A stretch of 64,000 nucleotides of DNA from Streptomyces sp. S.PB5 (GTDB taxonomy: Bacteria > Actinomycetota > Actinomycetes > Streptomycetales > Streptomycetaceae), in the NCBI RefSeq assembly GCF_030403745.1, contig NZ_JAQMWP010000011.1:1-64000 (forward strand). The letters are read 5' to 3'. Numbering within the stretch: position 1 is the first letter of the stretch; every line of letters begins with the position of its first letter. The translations under genes were made by a program, and so were the position numbers. The notes beneath the pieces were generated by a model. It saw only the letters and a program-made list of their open reading frames with translations, was not told where the DNA came from and ran no database searches. Below, in pieces: positions 15,655 to 23,654 of this stretch.

Positions 15655-16622
15655 ATCAGTCGCCTGCAGAGTCCGTGGACGAGGGATCGCTCGATGCTGC
15701 CGTGATCAGCAAGGTATGGCCTTACTTCCACGATGTTCAGCTCGCCGGCACCCGGAGACTCAAGGGACGCAGCCACCGGGTCTACGAGTGCACCGACGCA
15801 CGTGGAGGCGCTGTTGTGGTGCGTCTCTCCGCTCCACACCGTGCACGCTTCGGCATCGAGGCTTCTCTCGTTCAGCGATGCCGCGATGCCGGCGTCCCTG
15901 TCCCTGCGATCAGATACGTCGGCAACCAGGAGTCAGCGTACGGCCCCGTCTCCATCATGGTGCAGGACAAGGTGGCGGGCGAGACACTCCGAGAGCATGC
16001 GACGCGCGTCGGGCCAGAGAGAGCCCGCGATGTGGTGCGACAAGCAGGCGAGATTTTGGCCGAGATCCACCAGGTGAACACCACGGAGTTCGGTTCCGTG
16101 GATGCCAACCTTCATGGAACCGACAGCAAGTTCGGCGACTGGTTTATTGACCGCCTGGAGGCAAAACTCAACGAGGCCAGACGTATTGAGCCGACCTCTG
16201 GCCGACTCCTGGACAGGGCAATGGCTCTAATGCGCATCCATCGGGCCATGCTCGATGACTGTTCACCCAAGCTGCTGCATGGCGATTACAGTCCTGACAA
16301 CCTCATTGTGGAGGATGGATGCATTGCCGCCGTGATTGACTGGGAGGCAGCCAAGAGTGGCCCACCCGAAATGGATATCGGCTGGTGGGATTGCTTCTTT
16401 GAGTCTCCTCTGACTCAGGCAAGCGAGCTGATCTCTGGTTACGAGCGGCGGATCAAGTTCGAACCCGAGCGACTGCTGACGCTGAGGCATCTCGCCGTAC
16501 TCCGGATCATGATTGGTCACTTCTCCTGGACGCTGTCGGTAGGAGATCCAGAAGGGATCAAGCACGCTGCCGAACGCATCGAGCTAGAAGTTGACACAGC
16601 AGACTCCTGGGCCCACGCATGA
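15651..16622 (+). CDS. APH-family phosphotransferase, last gene of the operon
   Basis: The 323-residue protein has a glycine-poor nucleotide loop (RRLKGRSHRVYEC), the catalytic loop KLLHGDYSPDNLIVED (H-G-D-x4-N, residues about 204-219) and IDWEAAKSGPPEMDIG with the metal Asp. It is a second, clearly different kinase in the operon (HGD against HKD in the first). One of the two may modify an intermediate while the other protects the producer, as in capuramycin-type pathways; that is an analogy only. A strong hairpin 70 bp downstream ends the operon. Confidence 0.8.
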   Translation: MNQSPAESVDEGSLDAAVISKVWPYFHDVQLAGTRRLKGRSHRVYECTDARGGAVVVRLSAPHRARFGIEASLVQRCRDAGVPVPAIRYVGNQESAYGPVSIMVQDKVAGETLREHATRVGPERARDVVRQAGEILAEIHQVNTTEFGSVDANLHGTDSKFGDWFIDRLEAKLNEARRIEPTSGRLLDRAMALMRIHRAMLDDCSPKLLHGDYSPDNLIVEDGCIAAVIDWEAAKSGPPEMDIGWWDCFFESPLTQASELISGYERRIKFEPERLLTLRHLAVLRIMIGHFSWTLSVGDPEGIKHAAERIELEVDTADSWAHA

Positions 16623-16691
16623 CCTGCTGTCAGACTTCGCCGCCCTCTGTCCGATAGGCAGAAGATACAGCGAAGATTGGTGGATACGACC

Positions 16692-16728
16692 ACGTGCGCG
16701 TCTGCGCCAGTTCGGCAGACGCGCACGT
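16692..16728. terminator. Perfect 14-bp hairpin between convergent genes
   Basis: ACGTGCGCGTCTGC at 16692-16705 is exactly repeated inverted at 16715-16728 with a 9-nt loop. It sits between the end of the ten-gene operon and the end of the convergent DUF2087 gene, so it can serve both strands. Confidence 0.85.
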
Positions 16729-16799
16729 CAGTAGCATCAAAGACCAAGCGTAGGCAGGAATTCCGCCCTCACCGCGCCGTCCTCAAGCTCGTCTCGGAT

Positions 16800-17339
16800 T
16801 CACACGACCCTCTGATAGTCGCTGCTTGCGGCGCGAGTTACCAGCTTCAGGTCGACAAGGAGCCGACGCAAGGCCGCATAGTCAGAGTGAACTTGGCCCA
16901 GCAAGTCGTTCACTTCGGACTCCGGCAGTTGCCTATCGGGGGGCAAGAGCCGAACAAGGAGCTGCGCAACACGCCACCGGAAGTCGGGATTCTCCGGAAG
17001 CTTTACGAGCCTCCCGTGTTTGAAGAACCTCTCGAGATCAGGGTCCTCCGAAAGCAAGCCGGTCATTGGCAAGACTGCGTCGACTGCATCAGCAGCCGCG
17101 CTGAGTACGGAAAGATCCGCTGACAGAGTGTGCCCTTCAATCGACACCAGTCCGACTTCCTTGAGTCGCACTGCGTCCTTCACCATCGACTTCGGATCCC
17201 GGCCGACTGCAGCCGCGACTGCGCCCAAGGAACAGTCGTCACCTCTGCTCTGCCGCTCGGCTACATTCGCGAGCAGAGTCAGCCGGCTGGATACAGAGAG
17301 AGCGCCAAGCAACTCTGCCGCGCTGCTGAGTTCAGACAT
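16800..17339 (-). CDS. DUF2087-domain regulator with an N-terminal HTH
   Basis: The 179-residue protein has an ArsR-like winged-helix N-terminal half (LLGALSVSSRLTLLANVAE, AAVGRDPKSMVKDAVRLKE) and a C-terminal DUF2087 segment, RVAQLLVRLLPPDRQLPESE followed by VNDLLGQVHSDYAALRRLLV and ending in a Tyr-Arg motif. DUF2087 proteins are usually small transcriptional regulators. It is convergent with the biosynthesis-like operon and might regulate it, but no direct evidence is visible. Palindrome site B lies about 225 bp upstream of its start. Confidence 0.75.
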   Translation of the reverse strand: MSELSSAAELLGALSVSSRLTLLANVAERQSRGDDCSLGAVAAAVGRDPKSMVKDAVRLKEVGLVSIEGHTLSADLSVLSAAADAVDAVLPMTGLLSEDPDLERFFKHGRLVKLPENPDFRWRVAQLLVRLLPPDRQLPESEVNDLLGQVHSDYAALRRLLVDLKLVTRAASSDYQRVV

Positions 17340-17562
17340 GCGAACTTCCTAGGGGTCGGTCCGCCTGGCGTCAAGACGGTTTCTAGCGACCCCATCGACC
17401 CATGGCGACAGGTCGCAGCGCCCGCAGGTCCGCCGGGTCAGACAGTGGAGTGGTCGTCGTCGCCGCATCACGCCAGGGAAACCGTCGACGCTCGCATGCA
17501 CGAACCGACAGCGGTCCCCCGTCGTCTGACACACAAGCGTATGGGCAAGTTCCACTAGAGGG

Positions 17563-17580
17563 ACATCACGCCAGTGATAT
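17563..17580. promoter_or_regulatory. Palindrome ACATCAC-N4-GTGATAT, possible operator (site B)
   Basis: Matches site A read on the other strand (seven bases on each side, four-base spacer). It lies upstream of the DUF2087 gene and just past the 3' end of the zinc-ribbon XRE gene at 17634. Confidence 0.45.
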
Positions 17581-17633
17581 GGCCCGACCTCGACAGCACG
17601 TTCTGGTGGTCGAACGCGAGGCCCCACCGGGAC

Positions 17634-18059
17634 CTAAGCGGGCAGAAGTTGGGGCGGTGCATGCTGCACACAACGGACCTCGGCCAAGTTGCGAAGCATG
17701 GGGCCGGTGAGCTCGACGGGCACATCGAGGCCGTCGAGGAGCATGACCACCTTGTCGATGTTGGTCAGCTTGCGATCGCCGGACTCAAGCATTGACAGGA
17801 ATGACTGACTCAGCCCAGTCAGCGTGGCCATGTCATCCTGACGGAGGTTGCTGATCTCCCGCACGAGGGTGCACAAGGCGCCGAATTCCAGGGTGACGAG
17901 CGCCTCCCGAACGCGTGCGTCCGCCCATACTTCCGGTCGTACGCACGGGGACACTAACCCCGCCGGAGTTCGAAGGCATCCACTACAGCGATCTTCTGGG
18001 TTGTAGCGGCTGAGACGACACTTGCACTGCGAGCATCGACGGTCGTGTTTAGCAGTCAC
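17634..18059 (-). CDS. Zinc-ribbon XRE regulator (copy 2 of 4)
   Basis: A 141-residue protein. The GTG at 18059 is chosen because AGGGGAG sits directly upstream and the other copies also start just before their knuckle. The metal knuckle C-x2-C-x-C-x-L-S-x-Y-N-x4-C-x2-C spans about residues 8-27, and the HTH NLRQDDMATLTGLSQSFL with LTNIDKVVMLLDGLDVP follows at about 75-115. It is the closest to a minimal form of the family: knuckle, linker with a conserved VRPEVWAD segment, HTH and a short tail. It is divergent from the XRE-TPR gene at 18344. Confidence 0.75.
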   Translation of the reverse strand: MTAKHDRRCSQCKCRLSRYNPEDRCSGCLRTPAGLVSPCVRPEVWADARVREALVTLEFGALCTLVREISNLRQDDMATLTGLSQSFLSMLESGDRKLTNIDKVVMLLDGLDVPVELTGPMLRNLAEVRCVQHAPPQLLPA

Positions 18060-18343
18060 GACTCCCCTAGTGTTGCGCTCTCTCCGCACGATCATCCCCT
18101 CGTCACTGTCAACCGGCGGCCCATGCGTTGAGGCCTGCAGCCTCGTTCCGGTCTCGGACCCGCACCTGAGGCCAGCCCTCTTCGCGATCGACACTCTGTA
18201 TGCGTACGGTTACCCTCGACAGAGGGGACATGGGGGGCCCTTCAAATGACCCGCGCTCTGTCCCCACTGTCCGCTCGCGAACTGCAACCCACATGCAAGA
18301 CTCGTCAGGAAGGCAGGCCCGACGGCTTCGTGGAGGGCACGAC

Positions 18344-19576
18344 ATGATCGACGACCGTCCCCGCTGGGCGCAACGCATGGAGTCCGAGCGCGCTGCTCGC
18401 GGTTGGAGCCCTCTCGACGCCGCCCGCGCCATGCGTGCCCATTCATCCCACGAGCTGCCTGATGAACGGACGCTCACCCGGTCGTGGCGCCGCTGGGAAT
18501 CCGGCGCGGTCGAGCCCCGGGACCACAGAGCTCTGATCGCGACGGTTTTCGGCACGACCACCCACGCGTTCTTCCCCGTGGAACACCGCCGGGACGGAAA
18601 CGCCGAGGTGCAGGACGTTTCAGGTATGGACACCGTCGAGATCGTGGCCCGGCTGCGGGCTTCAGATGTCGATGAGGCCACCTTGGACGCATTGCGCATC
18701 ACAGTCGACAGACTCTGCACGGAGTACGCCTACATGCCAGGCGACCAACTTCTGGTCGAGGGCAGGGCATGGCTCAATCGCGTCGTCACCATGCAGCATC
18801 AGCGACTCACGCTCGGGCAGCACCGTGACATTCTCGCCCTCGCGGGAATGCTGACCTTGCTCGTCGGCTGCGTGGAGTACGACAGTGGCGGCCCGACACG
18901 CACTCATGCGGAGGCCACCCGGCAGGCTGCACTGTCGATTGGGCGCGAGGTCGGGCACGCGGGCATTCAGGGGTGGGCGCATGAGATGCGAGCATGGTTC
19001 GCGCTCACGACCGGCGATATGCGCGGCGTCATCTCCGCAGCCGACGCCGGCCTCTCTGTTGCCCCCAAGGAGTCCGTAGCTGTCCAGTTGCTCGCTCAGA
19101 GGGCCAAGGCATGGGCCAGGCTCGGAGACAGACGCCAGACGGAGGTGGCGCTCGACGCTGGCCGCACTCTGCTTGAATCCATGCCTTATCCAGAGAACGT
19201 ACAGAACCATTTCGTAGTCGATCCGGGCAAGTGGGACTTCTACTCCATGGACTGCTATCGCAAGGTCGGTGACAACCAGATTTCTGAGACCTTGGCTCGC
19301 GAAGTCCTTCGAGCGGGGGTGGACTATGACGGGCGGGAGCGTTCCCCGATGCGCAACGCCGAAGCCCGGATCACCCTGGGCGTCGTTGCAGCCCGGGAGG
19401 GAGATCTCGCAGCCGCCATCTCGTACGGCGAGCAGGCATTGCGGGGCGACCGGAAGTCGCTGCCCTCGCTGAGTATGGTCGCCGGTGACCTGGACGCAGT
19501 CCTCACCCAGCGATACGACGGTGATCCTCAGGCGCGGGAGTTCGTTCAGCACATGCGCGCTCTGGGCTCGCGCTGA
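18344..19576 (+). CDS. XRE-type regulator with a TPR-like sensor domain
   Basis: The 410-residue protein has an N-terminal HTH-like part (RMESERAARGWSPLDAARAM, then TLTRSWRRWESG) and a long helical C-terminal region of TPR-like repeats (HEMRAWFALTTGDMRGVISA, AQRAKAWARLGDRRQTEVAL, ARITLGVVAAREGDLAAAIS). This is a common Streptomyces regulator class whose TPR part is thought to bind a ligand or partner. The ATG at 18344 is preceded by GGAGGG at a good distance; the longer frame upstream is not needed. Confidence 0.75.
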   Translation: MIDDRPRWAQRMESERAARGWSPLDAARAMRAHSSHELPDERTLTRSWRRWESGAVEPRDHRALIATVFGTTTHAFFPVEHRRDGNAEVQDVSGMDTVEIVARLRASDVDEATLDALRITVDRLCTEYAYMPGDQLLVEGRAWLNRVVTMQHQRLTLGQHRDILALAGMLTLLVGCVEYDSGGPTRTHAEATRQAALSIGREVGHAGIQGWAHEMRAWFALTTGDMRGVISAADAGLSVAPKESVAVQLLAQRAKAWARLGDRRQTEVALDAGRTLLESMPYPENVQNHFVVDPGKWDFYSMDCYRKVGDNQISETLAREVLRAGVDYDGRERSPMRNAEARITLGVVAAREGDLAAAISYGEQALRGDRKSLPSLSMVAGDLDAVLTQRYDGDPQAREFVQHMRALGSR

Positions 19577-19632
19577 CACTGCTTGAGCATGTACCGGACG
19601 ACGAGCCCCTCTGCGTCTCGGCGGCGGATCCG

Positions 19633-19985
19633 CTAGAAGTCGTGCAGCACGAAGTCCGTCACGGACCGATAACCGATCCGCCGATAAAGGCCGTTGCTCG
19701 TGAGGTTGGACAAGTCCGCGAACAACAGCACTTCGGCCGGGCACGCCACCAGCGCCGCTCGCCTCGCCACCACGGTCGCGGCACCCGCGTACCCGCGGCC
19801 GCGAAAGGGGGCTGGAGTGATGACGGGAGCCACTCTGATCTGGCCAGCCACCATCGGTGTCACGCCTGCCATGGAGACAGGAGTGCCCTCTGTGGTCTCC
19901 CAGAAAACCTCATTGTGCCTGTGACCAGTCGACATGCATTCCCCGGTGGCGGCCAGTTCGGCTCCCCGCCGTGGCCACTTCGATT
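19633..19985 (-). pseudogene. GNAT acetyltransferase C-terminal remnant, N-terminus lost at the ISL3 junction
   Basis: The frame contains the acetyl-CoA binding motif ITPAPFRGRGYAGAAT (R-G-x-G-Y-A) and the C-terminal strand FADLSNLTSNGLYRRIGYR, both diagnostic of the GNAT fold. The first ATG in the frame is at 19935, but the frame stays open up to the ISL3 inverted repeat at 19986, and the N-terminal half expected in this family (which is often about 280 residues) is missing. The matching piece was not found on the other side of the IS, so there was probably additional loss. Confidence 0.65.
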
Positions 19986-20057
19986 GGGTCTCGCAAGATT
20001 TTCGTGACGAGGTGACAGTCCGTCACGGCGGTGCCATTGTCCGTACTGTGTGCGGAC

Positions 20058-21620
20058 ATGCTCGGGATGCTGCTCCCGCACCTGGAGAAGGTGCTGGTGG
20101 AGCAAGTGGTCGTGGAGAGCGGGGTGTTGCGCATCACGGCGCGTACCCGGGATGAGGTCCTCTTGCCGTGTCCGGACTGCGGAACCGAGTCGCGCCGGGT
20201 GCACAGCCGGTACCAGCGGCGCCTCGCGGACGCGGCGGTCGGTGGCAGACCGGTGGTGATCGTGCTGAGCGTGCGGCGGCTGTTCTGCGGCACTCCGGAC
20301 TGCTCGCGCTGTACGTTCGCTGAGCAGGTCGAGGGGCTGACCATCCGGTACGGCCGCTACACCCCGCTGCTGCTGGAGATGCTGCGAGCGGTGGGCCTGG
20401 CGCTGGCCGGCAGTGCTGGAGCCCGGCTGTTGGCCGTGCTCAACGTCATGGTCAGCCGGGTGACGCTGCTGTCCATCGTGCTCGCGCTGCCGGAGCCGGT
20501 GGTGGAGTGTCCGCGGATCCTGGGAGTCGACGAGTTCGCCCTCAAGCGGTCCCGCCGTTACGGCACGGTGCTGGTCGATGTCGAGACCCACCGGGTCATC
20601 GACATCCTTGCCGACTACTCGGGCGATACGTTCGCCGACTGGCTCGCGACCCACCCAGGAGCCCAGGTGATCTGCCGGGACCGGGCCAACTCCTTCAGCG
20701 ATGGGGCCCGACGGGGTGCTCCGCAGGCTCAACAATGCGCTGACCGCTTCCACTTGTGGCAGAACCTGGGCACTGCGGTCGAGCGGGCCACTGGCCGACT
20801 CCGCTACACCTGGCTGCCGCCGGAGCGCGAGCCTTCTGCCACCGCGGAGGTTTTGCCAGACAAGGACGAGGGCCCGCTCACCCAGCGCAACCGGCAACGC
20901 CATGCCGCCGTGCATGCCCTGATGGAACGGGGCGTGGGCCTGACCGGGATCATGCGGGAGCTGCGACTGGACCCCAAGACCGTCCGCAGGTTCATGCGCG
21001 CGGCCACGGTCGAGGAGATCCTCACCCACGGGCCGTCGGGCCGCACTGGAATGCTCGACGCGCACGCCGACTACCTTGCCCGGCGCTGGGACGAGGGCTG
21101 CACCGGCGCCCACATCCTGCACGCCGAACTCACCGCCCAGGGCATCCACGTCAGCAAACGCACCGTCCGCCGCTTCGTTCACCGGATGCGCGAGCGCGGC
21201 GCGCCCACGCCCCGGTCGCTGGCGCCAAAGGCGCGAGAGGTCAGCGCACTGATCCTCACCCATCCCGACGCCTTGGCCGAGCCGGACCGGGCCCTGCTCA
21301 AGGAGTTCAGCGCCCGCTGCCCCGACCTCGCCACTATCCGCACGCTGGTCGAGGAGTTCGCCGAGATGCTCGTCAACCGCCGGGGCGACCAGAGCCTCGA
21401 CGGCTGGCTCAACTCCGCCAGGACCAGCGGCGTTCCGGAGCTGCACGGATTCGCCAACAGCCTGGCCCGCGACCTCGACGCGGTCCGCGCCGGGCTGACC
21501 CTGCCCTGGAGTTCGGGTGTTGTCGAAGGACACGTCAACCGGATCAAGATGTTGAAACGCCAGATGTTCGGAAGGGCCGGACACCACCTCCTCCGCCACC
21601 GCATCCTGCTGGCTCACTGA
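20058..21620 (+). CDS. ISL3-family transposase
   Basis: A 520-residue transposase. The N-terminal zinc-binding part has CPDCGTESRRVHSRY and, further on, CGTPDCSRC. The DDE catalytic core has GVDEFALKRSRRYGTVLVD (first Asp), then QCADRFHLWQNL (second Asp) and GVVEGHVNRIKMLKRQMFGR (Glu), the classic ISL3 signature. An internal HTH-like insert (LDPKTVRRFMRAA and VSKRTVRRFVHRM) precedes the last catalytic block. No frameshift or stop is seen, so it is probably active. Start could be the ATG at 20058 or the GTG at 20031; neither has a good ribosome site. Confidence 0.9.
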   Translation: MLGMLLPHLEKVLVEQVVVESGVLRITARTRDEVLLPCPDCGTESRRVHSRYQRRLADAAVGGRPVVIVLSVRRLFCGTPDCSRCTFAEQVEGLTIRYGRYTPLLLEMLRAVGLALAGSAGARLLAVLNVMVSRVTLLSIVLALPEPVVECPRILGVDEFALKRSRRYGTVLVDVETHRVIDILADYSGDTFADWLATHPGAQVICRDRANSFSDGARRGAPQAQQCADRFHLWQNLGTAVERATGRLRYTWLPPEREPSATAEVLPDKDEGPLTQRNRQRHAAVHALMERGVGLTGIMRELRLDPKTVRRFMRAATVEEILTHGPSGRTGMLDAHADYLARRWDEGCTGAHILHAELTAQGIHVSKRTVRRFVHRMRERGAPTPRSLAPKAREVSALILTHPDALAEPDRALLKEFSARCPDLATIRTLVEEFAEMLVNRRGDQSLDGWLNSARTSGVPELHGFANSLARDLDAVRAGLTLPWSSGVVEGHVNRIKMLKRQMFGRAGHHLLRHRILLAH

Positions 21621-21669
21621 AAACGCGGCGAACCAGATAGATTGCCGAAGGCTACGAAGGGAGACGCTC

Positions 21670-22227
21670 ATGAACCCGCGGCTCCCACGCCTCCACGACA
21701 AACTGGTGAAGATCACCGCCAACCTGCATCGCAGCCGTTCCTTCGGCGAGGACAAGCACAAGTTCCGCCTCGGGCCGCCGCTTTCGGAGGAACGGGTGCA
21801 ATCCTTCGAAGCTGATCTCGGAATCGCGCTTCCCAGCGCCTTCCGAGCATTCCTGACCCAACTGGGCGCCACCGGTGCGGCCCCGTTCTACGGTCTGCTA
21901 CCGCTGGAGCAGTACGAACTGTTCACCATGGACCCGGAATCGGCGACGAACACTTCACGTGGCTTCACGCCGCTGGAACAGCGCCAGCACCACGGCGACC
22001 TCTTCCTCCACATCATCGAGGCAGGCTGCAGCGACCTGGTCCTGCTCGGCATCACGGGCCCGCTCCGCGGACGGATCCTCACCGGCAACTCCGACGGATT
22101 CTGGGGCCCAGAGCTCTCACCGGCCGCAGACTTCATCGCCTGGTACGAACTCTGGCTCGACGACATGGCAGCCGGACGGGACAACCGAGCCCTGGAACTC
22201 TCCGCGCCTCCCTCGCACACCCCGTGA
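21670..22227 (+). CDS. SMI1/KNR4-family protein, IS passenger gene
   Basis: The 185-residue protein has the SUKH/SMI1 signature: LGPPLSEERVQSFEADLGIA, LPSAFRAFLTQLGATGAAPF (the short L-P-x2-(F/Y)-x-x-F-L motif) and late WGPELSPAADFIAWYELWLD. SUKH proteins are often immunity proteins for polymorphic toxins, and some have cell-wall or regulatory roles. GAAGGGAG precedes the ATG at 21670. It lies between the transposase and the right inverted repeat, so it moves with the element. There is no toxin gene beside it. Confidence 0.8.
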   Translation: MNPRLPRLHDKLVKITANLHRSRSFGEDKHKFRLGPPLSEERVQSFEADLGIALPSAFRAFLTQLGATGAAPFYGLLPLEQYELFTMDPESATNTSRGFTPLEQRQHHGDLFLHIIEAGCSDLVLLGITGPLRGRILTGNSDGFWGPELSPAADFIAWYELWLDDMAAGRDNRALELSAPPSHTP

Positions 22228-22335
22228 TCCAGCACGCTCGGTTACTACTTCACGAAAATCTTGCGAGACCCATCGTTGATGTCCGCGCAACCGTGCTCAG
22301 ACATGAGCATGTCGGCCTGGGCGTGGCCCATCTTT

Positions 22336-22851
22336 TCAGTGCGCCCCGGCCACCGCGTCGTGTGCTCTGACTCTTTGCGGTCGTCCAGGACTCTCAGAAG
22401 TCATTGCGCGGGCCTGGGGAGATGGCGATACCCGGCTGAGCGAATGGGGGTCGCTTGCTTCCTGACTTGCCTGCGGCCGCAGTATCGGTCCAGTGAGTTC
22501 GAGGGGGACTTTCAAGCCGGCGAGAAGTTGGACGATTCTGTCTATGTTTGTGAGACGACGCGCGCCTGTTTCAAGCATTGACAGGAATGACTGACTCAAG
22601 CCAGTCAGCGTGACCATGTCATCCTGTCGTAGCCGCCCGAGGGTTCGCACCAACGTGCAGAGTCTCCCGAAGTCTCGCTCTGCGAGGGCTAACCGGACTT
22701 CTGGCACTTCCCAGACATGATCGGGTATGCGAAGGGTTGTCGGTGGCGCTGTCTGTTGTCCCCGGAGACAGGCGCTGCAGTAGTCCTCCTTGTTGTATCG
22801 GCTCAGTTGGCAGTCGCACTCGTTGCAGCGACGCGTGCGTACGGCAGTCAC
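22336..22851 (-). CDS. Zinc-ribbon XRE regulator (copy 3 of 4)
   Basis: The 171-residue protein starts at the GTG at 22851, four bases after GGAGG, giving the same short lead (MTAVRTRRC) as copy 2. The knuckle C-x2-C-x-C-x-L-S-x-Y-N-x4-C-x2-C is at about residues 9-28 and the HTH RLRQDDMVTLTGLSQSFL near 75. The C-terminal tail after PLELTGPIL is longer than in copies 1 and 2 and Ser/Pro-rich, perhaps a replaced end. It lies 65 bp from the right end of the ISL3 element. Confidence 0.75.
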   Translation of the reverse strand: MTAVRTRRCNECDCQLSRYNKEDYCSACLRGQQTAPPTTLRIPDHVWEVPEVRLALAERDFGRLCTLVRTLGRLRQDDMVTLTGLSQSFLSMLETGARRLTNIDRIVQLLAGLKVPLELTGPILRPQASQEASDPHSLSRVSPSPQARAMTSESPGRPQRVRAHDAVAGAH

Positions 22852-23033
22852 GGGTCCTCCCGCGGTGCGCAGTCCTGACACAGGCATCCACTCCTCGGTG
22901 CGGCTGGATTCGTGACGTACGCCGTAACGACCGCAGGAGGGCAGCCGCGTGACCGTCTCCCGCGTCGTGGCCGCCCGCTTCCTCACCAGCGCAGTCGGTA
23001 GTGCACCCAGGCTGCCTCCAATCAAAGCGAGTG

Positions 23034-23054
23034 ACCCGGACAATCTGTCCGGGT
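23034..23054. promoter_or_regulatory. Palindrome ACCCGGACA-N3-TGTCCGGGT (operator or terminator)
   Basis: A perfect 9-bp inverted repeat around ATC. The core CCGGACA-N3-TGTCCGG is repeated at 25006-25022, upstream of the XRE-TPR gene. Here it sits 37 bp after the flavoprotein stop and about 180 bp upstream of the zinc-ribbon XRE start, so it could be a terminator, an operator, or both. Confidence 0.5.
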
Positions 23055-23090
23055 CCGATTACGCATGCTGTGACGGTTCTTGATTGAGTG

Positions 23091-23654
23091 TCAGGAAAGA
23101 GCCCGATCTACCTCGGCTAGTACGGCTTCCCACGGGTACCGGCGGCCTGGCATCCCAGCCCGCGGCTCGGCGAGCGGCCACATCTCGTCCCCGTAGATCA
23201 GCCGAACACCCACGTCGTGCAGGGCTTTGATGTGCCCCTCCCACGCAGGGTGACGGGCGTGCGCGGCGTTCACTCGCGGCCATACGACAATCGGCAAATC
23301 GAGGGTCCCGATCGCCTCGTTCACCTGAGTCAACGCTTGGTTGTCCGAAATGCCCAAGGCGAGCTTGGCAACGGTATTGGCGCTCGCAGGGGCAACGGTG
23401 TAGCAGTCCACCGGAGGGTGCGGGCGGGAGTCCCCAGGTAGACGCGACTCGGTTCGTACGGGCAGGCCCGTCAGCTCCTCAATCTTGGCGGCCTCTCCGC
23501 TGGAGCGGAGCCACTCACCTGCTGTCGGCGTGAGCGTGACCGCGACGGTCCACCCGCGTTCGAGGGCGGGCACCACGAGTCCCGTCCGCAGCTCCTCGAC
23601 TCCGCCGGCGCCCGAACCGACGACGCCCAGCACCTTGCCCTGCATCAACCTCAT
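23091..23654 (-). CDS. Flavoprotein of the phosphopantothenoylcysteine-decarboxylase type
   Basis: A 187-residue protein of the HFCD flavoprotein family: VLGVVGSGAGGVEELRTGL at the N-terminus, then DCYTVAPASANTVAKLALGI, which matches the family's P-A-S-A-N-T motif that binds FMN and contacts substrate. PPC decarboxylases and lantibiotic cysteine decarboxylases share this fold; the active-site His seen in EpiD/Dfp (about 70 residues before PASANT) is not obvious. The ATG at 23654 overlaps the stop of the XRE-TPR gene (ATGA), so it is co-translated with that regulator. XRE-flavoprotein pairs recur in Streptomyces, but their role is unknown. Confidence 0.8.
   Translation of the reverse strand: MRLMQGKVLGVVGSGAGGVEELRTGLVVPALERGWTVAVTLTPTAGEWLRSSGEAAKIEELTGLPVRTESRLPGDSRPHPPVDCYTVAPASANTVAKLALGISDNQALTQVNEAIGTLDLPIVVWPRVNAAHARHPAWEGHIKALHDVGVRLIYGDEMWPLAEPRAGMPGRRYPWEAVLAEVDRALS

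Larger units (their letters stand above)
19986..22271 (+). mobile_element. ISL3-family insertion sequence with an SMI1/KNR4 passenger gene
   Basis: The element is bounded by perfect 22-bp inverted repeats at 19986-20007 (beginning GGGTCTCGC and ending TTTTCGTGA) and 22250-22271. It is 2286 bp long and contains a full-length ISL3 transposase and a second gene in the same direction. ISL3 elements typically create 8-bp target duplications, but none is visible (CTTCGATT on the left, ATCGTTGA on the right), so the flanks may have recombined after insertion. Some ISL3 elements are known to carry passenger genes. Confidence 0.85.

Noticed and set aside
6944..16622. Assignment of the operon to the capuramycin or another named antibiotic pathway
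   Set aside because: Only the general mix of carbamoyltransferase, kinase and oxygenase is shared; the gene set and order do not match any pathway I can name.
19860..21872. A 670-residue open frame on the minus strand over the ISL3 element
   Set aside because: It mirrors the high-GC transposase gene, has low-complexity Arg/Gly/Gln composition and no family similarity; a shadow frame.
19978..22279. Target-site duplication of the ISL3 element
   Set aside because: The 8-bp flanks (CTTCGATT and ATCGTTGA) do not match, so none is claimed.
22272..22345. Minus-strand reading TEKMGHAQADMLMSEHG next to the ISL3 right end, reminiscent of an integrase C-terminus
   Set aside because: Too short and lacks the catalytic Tyr context; could be chance.
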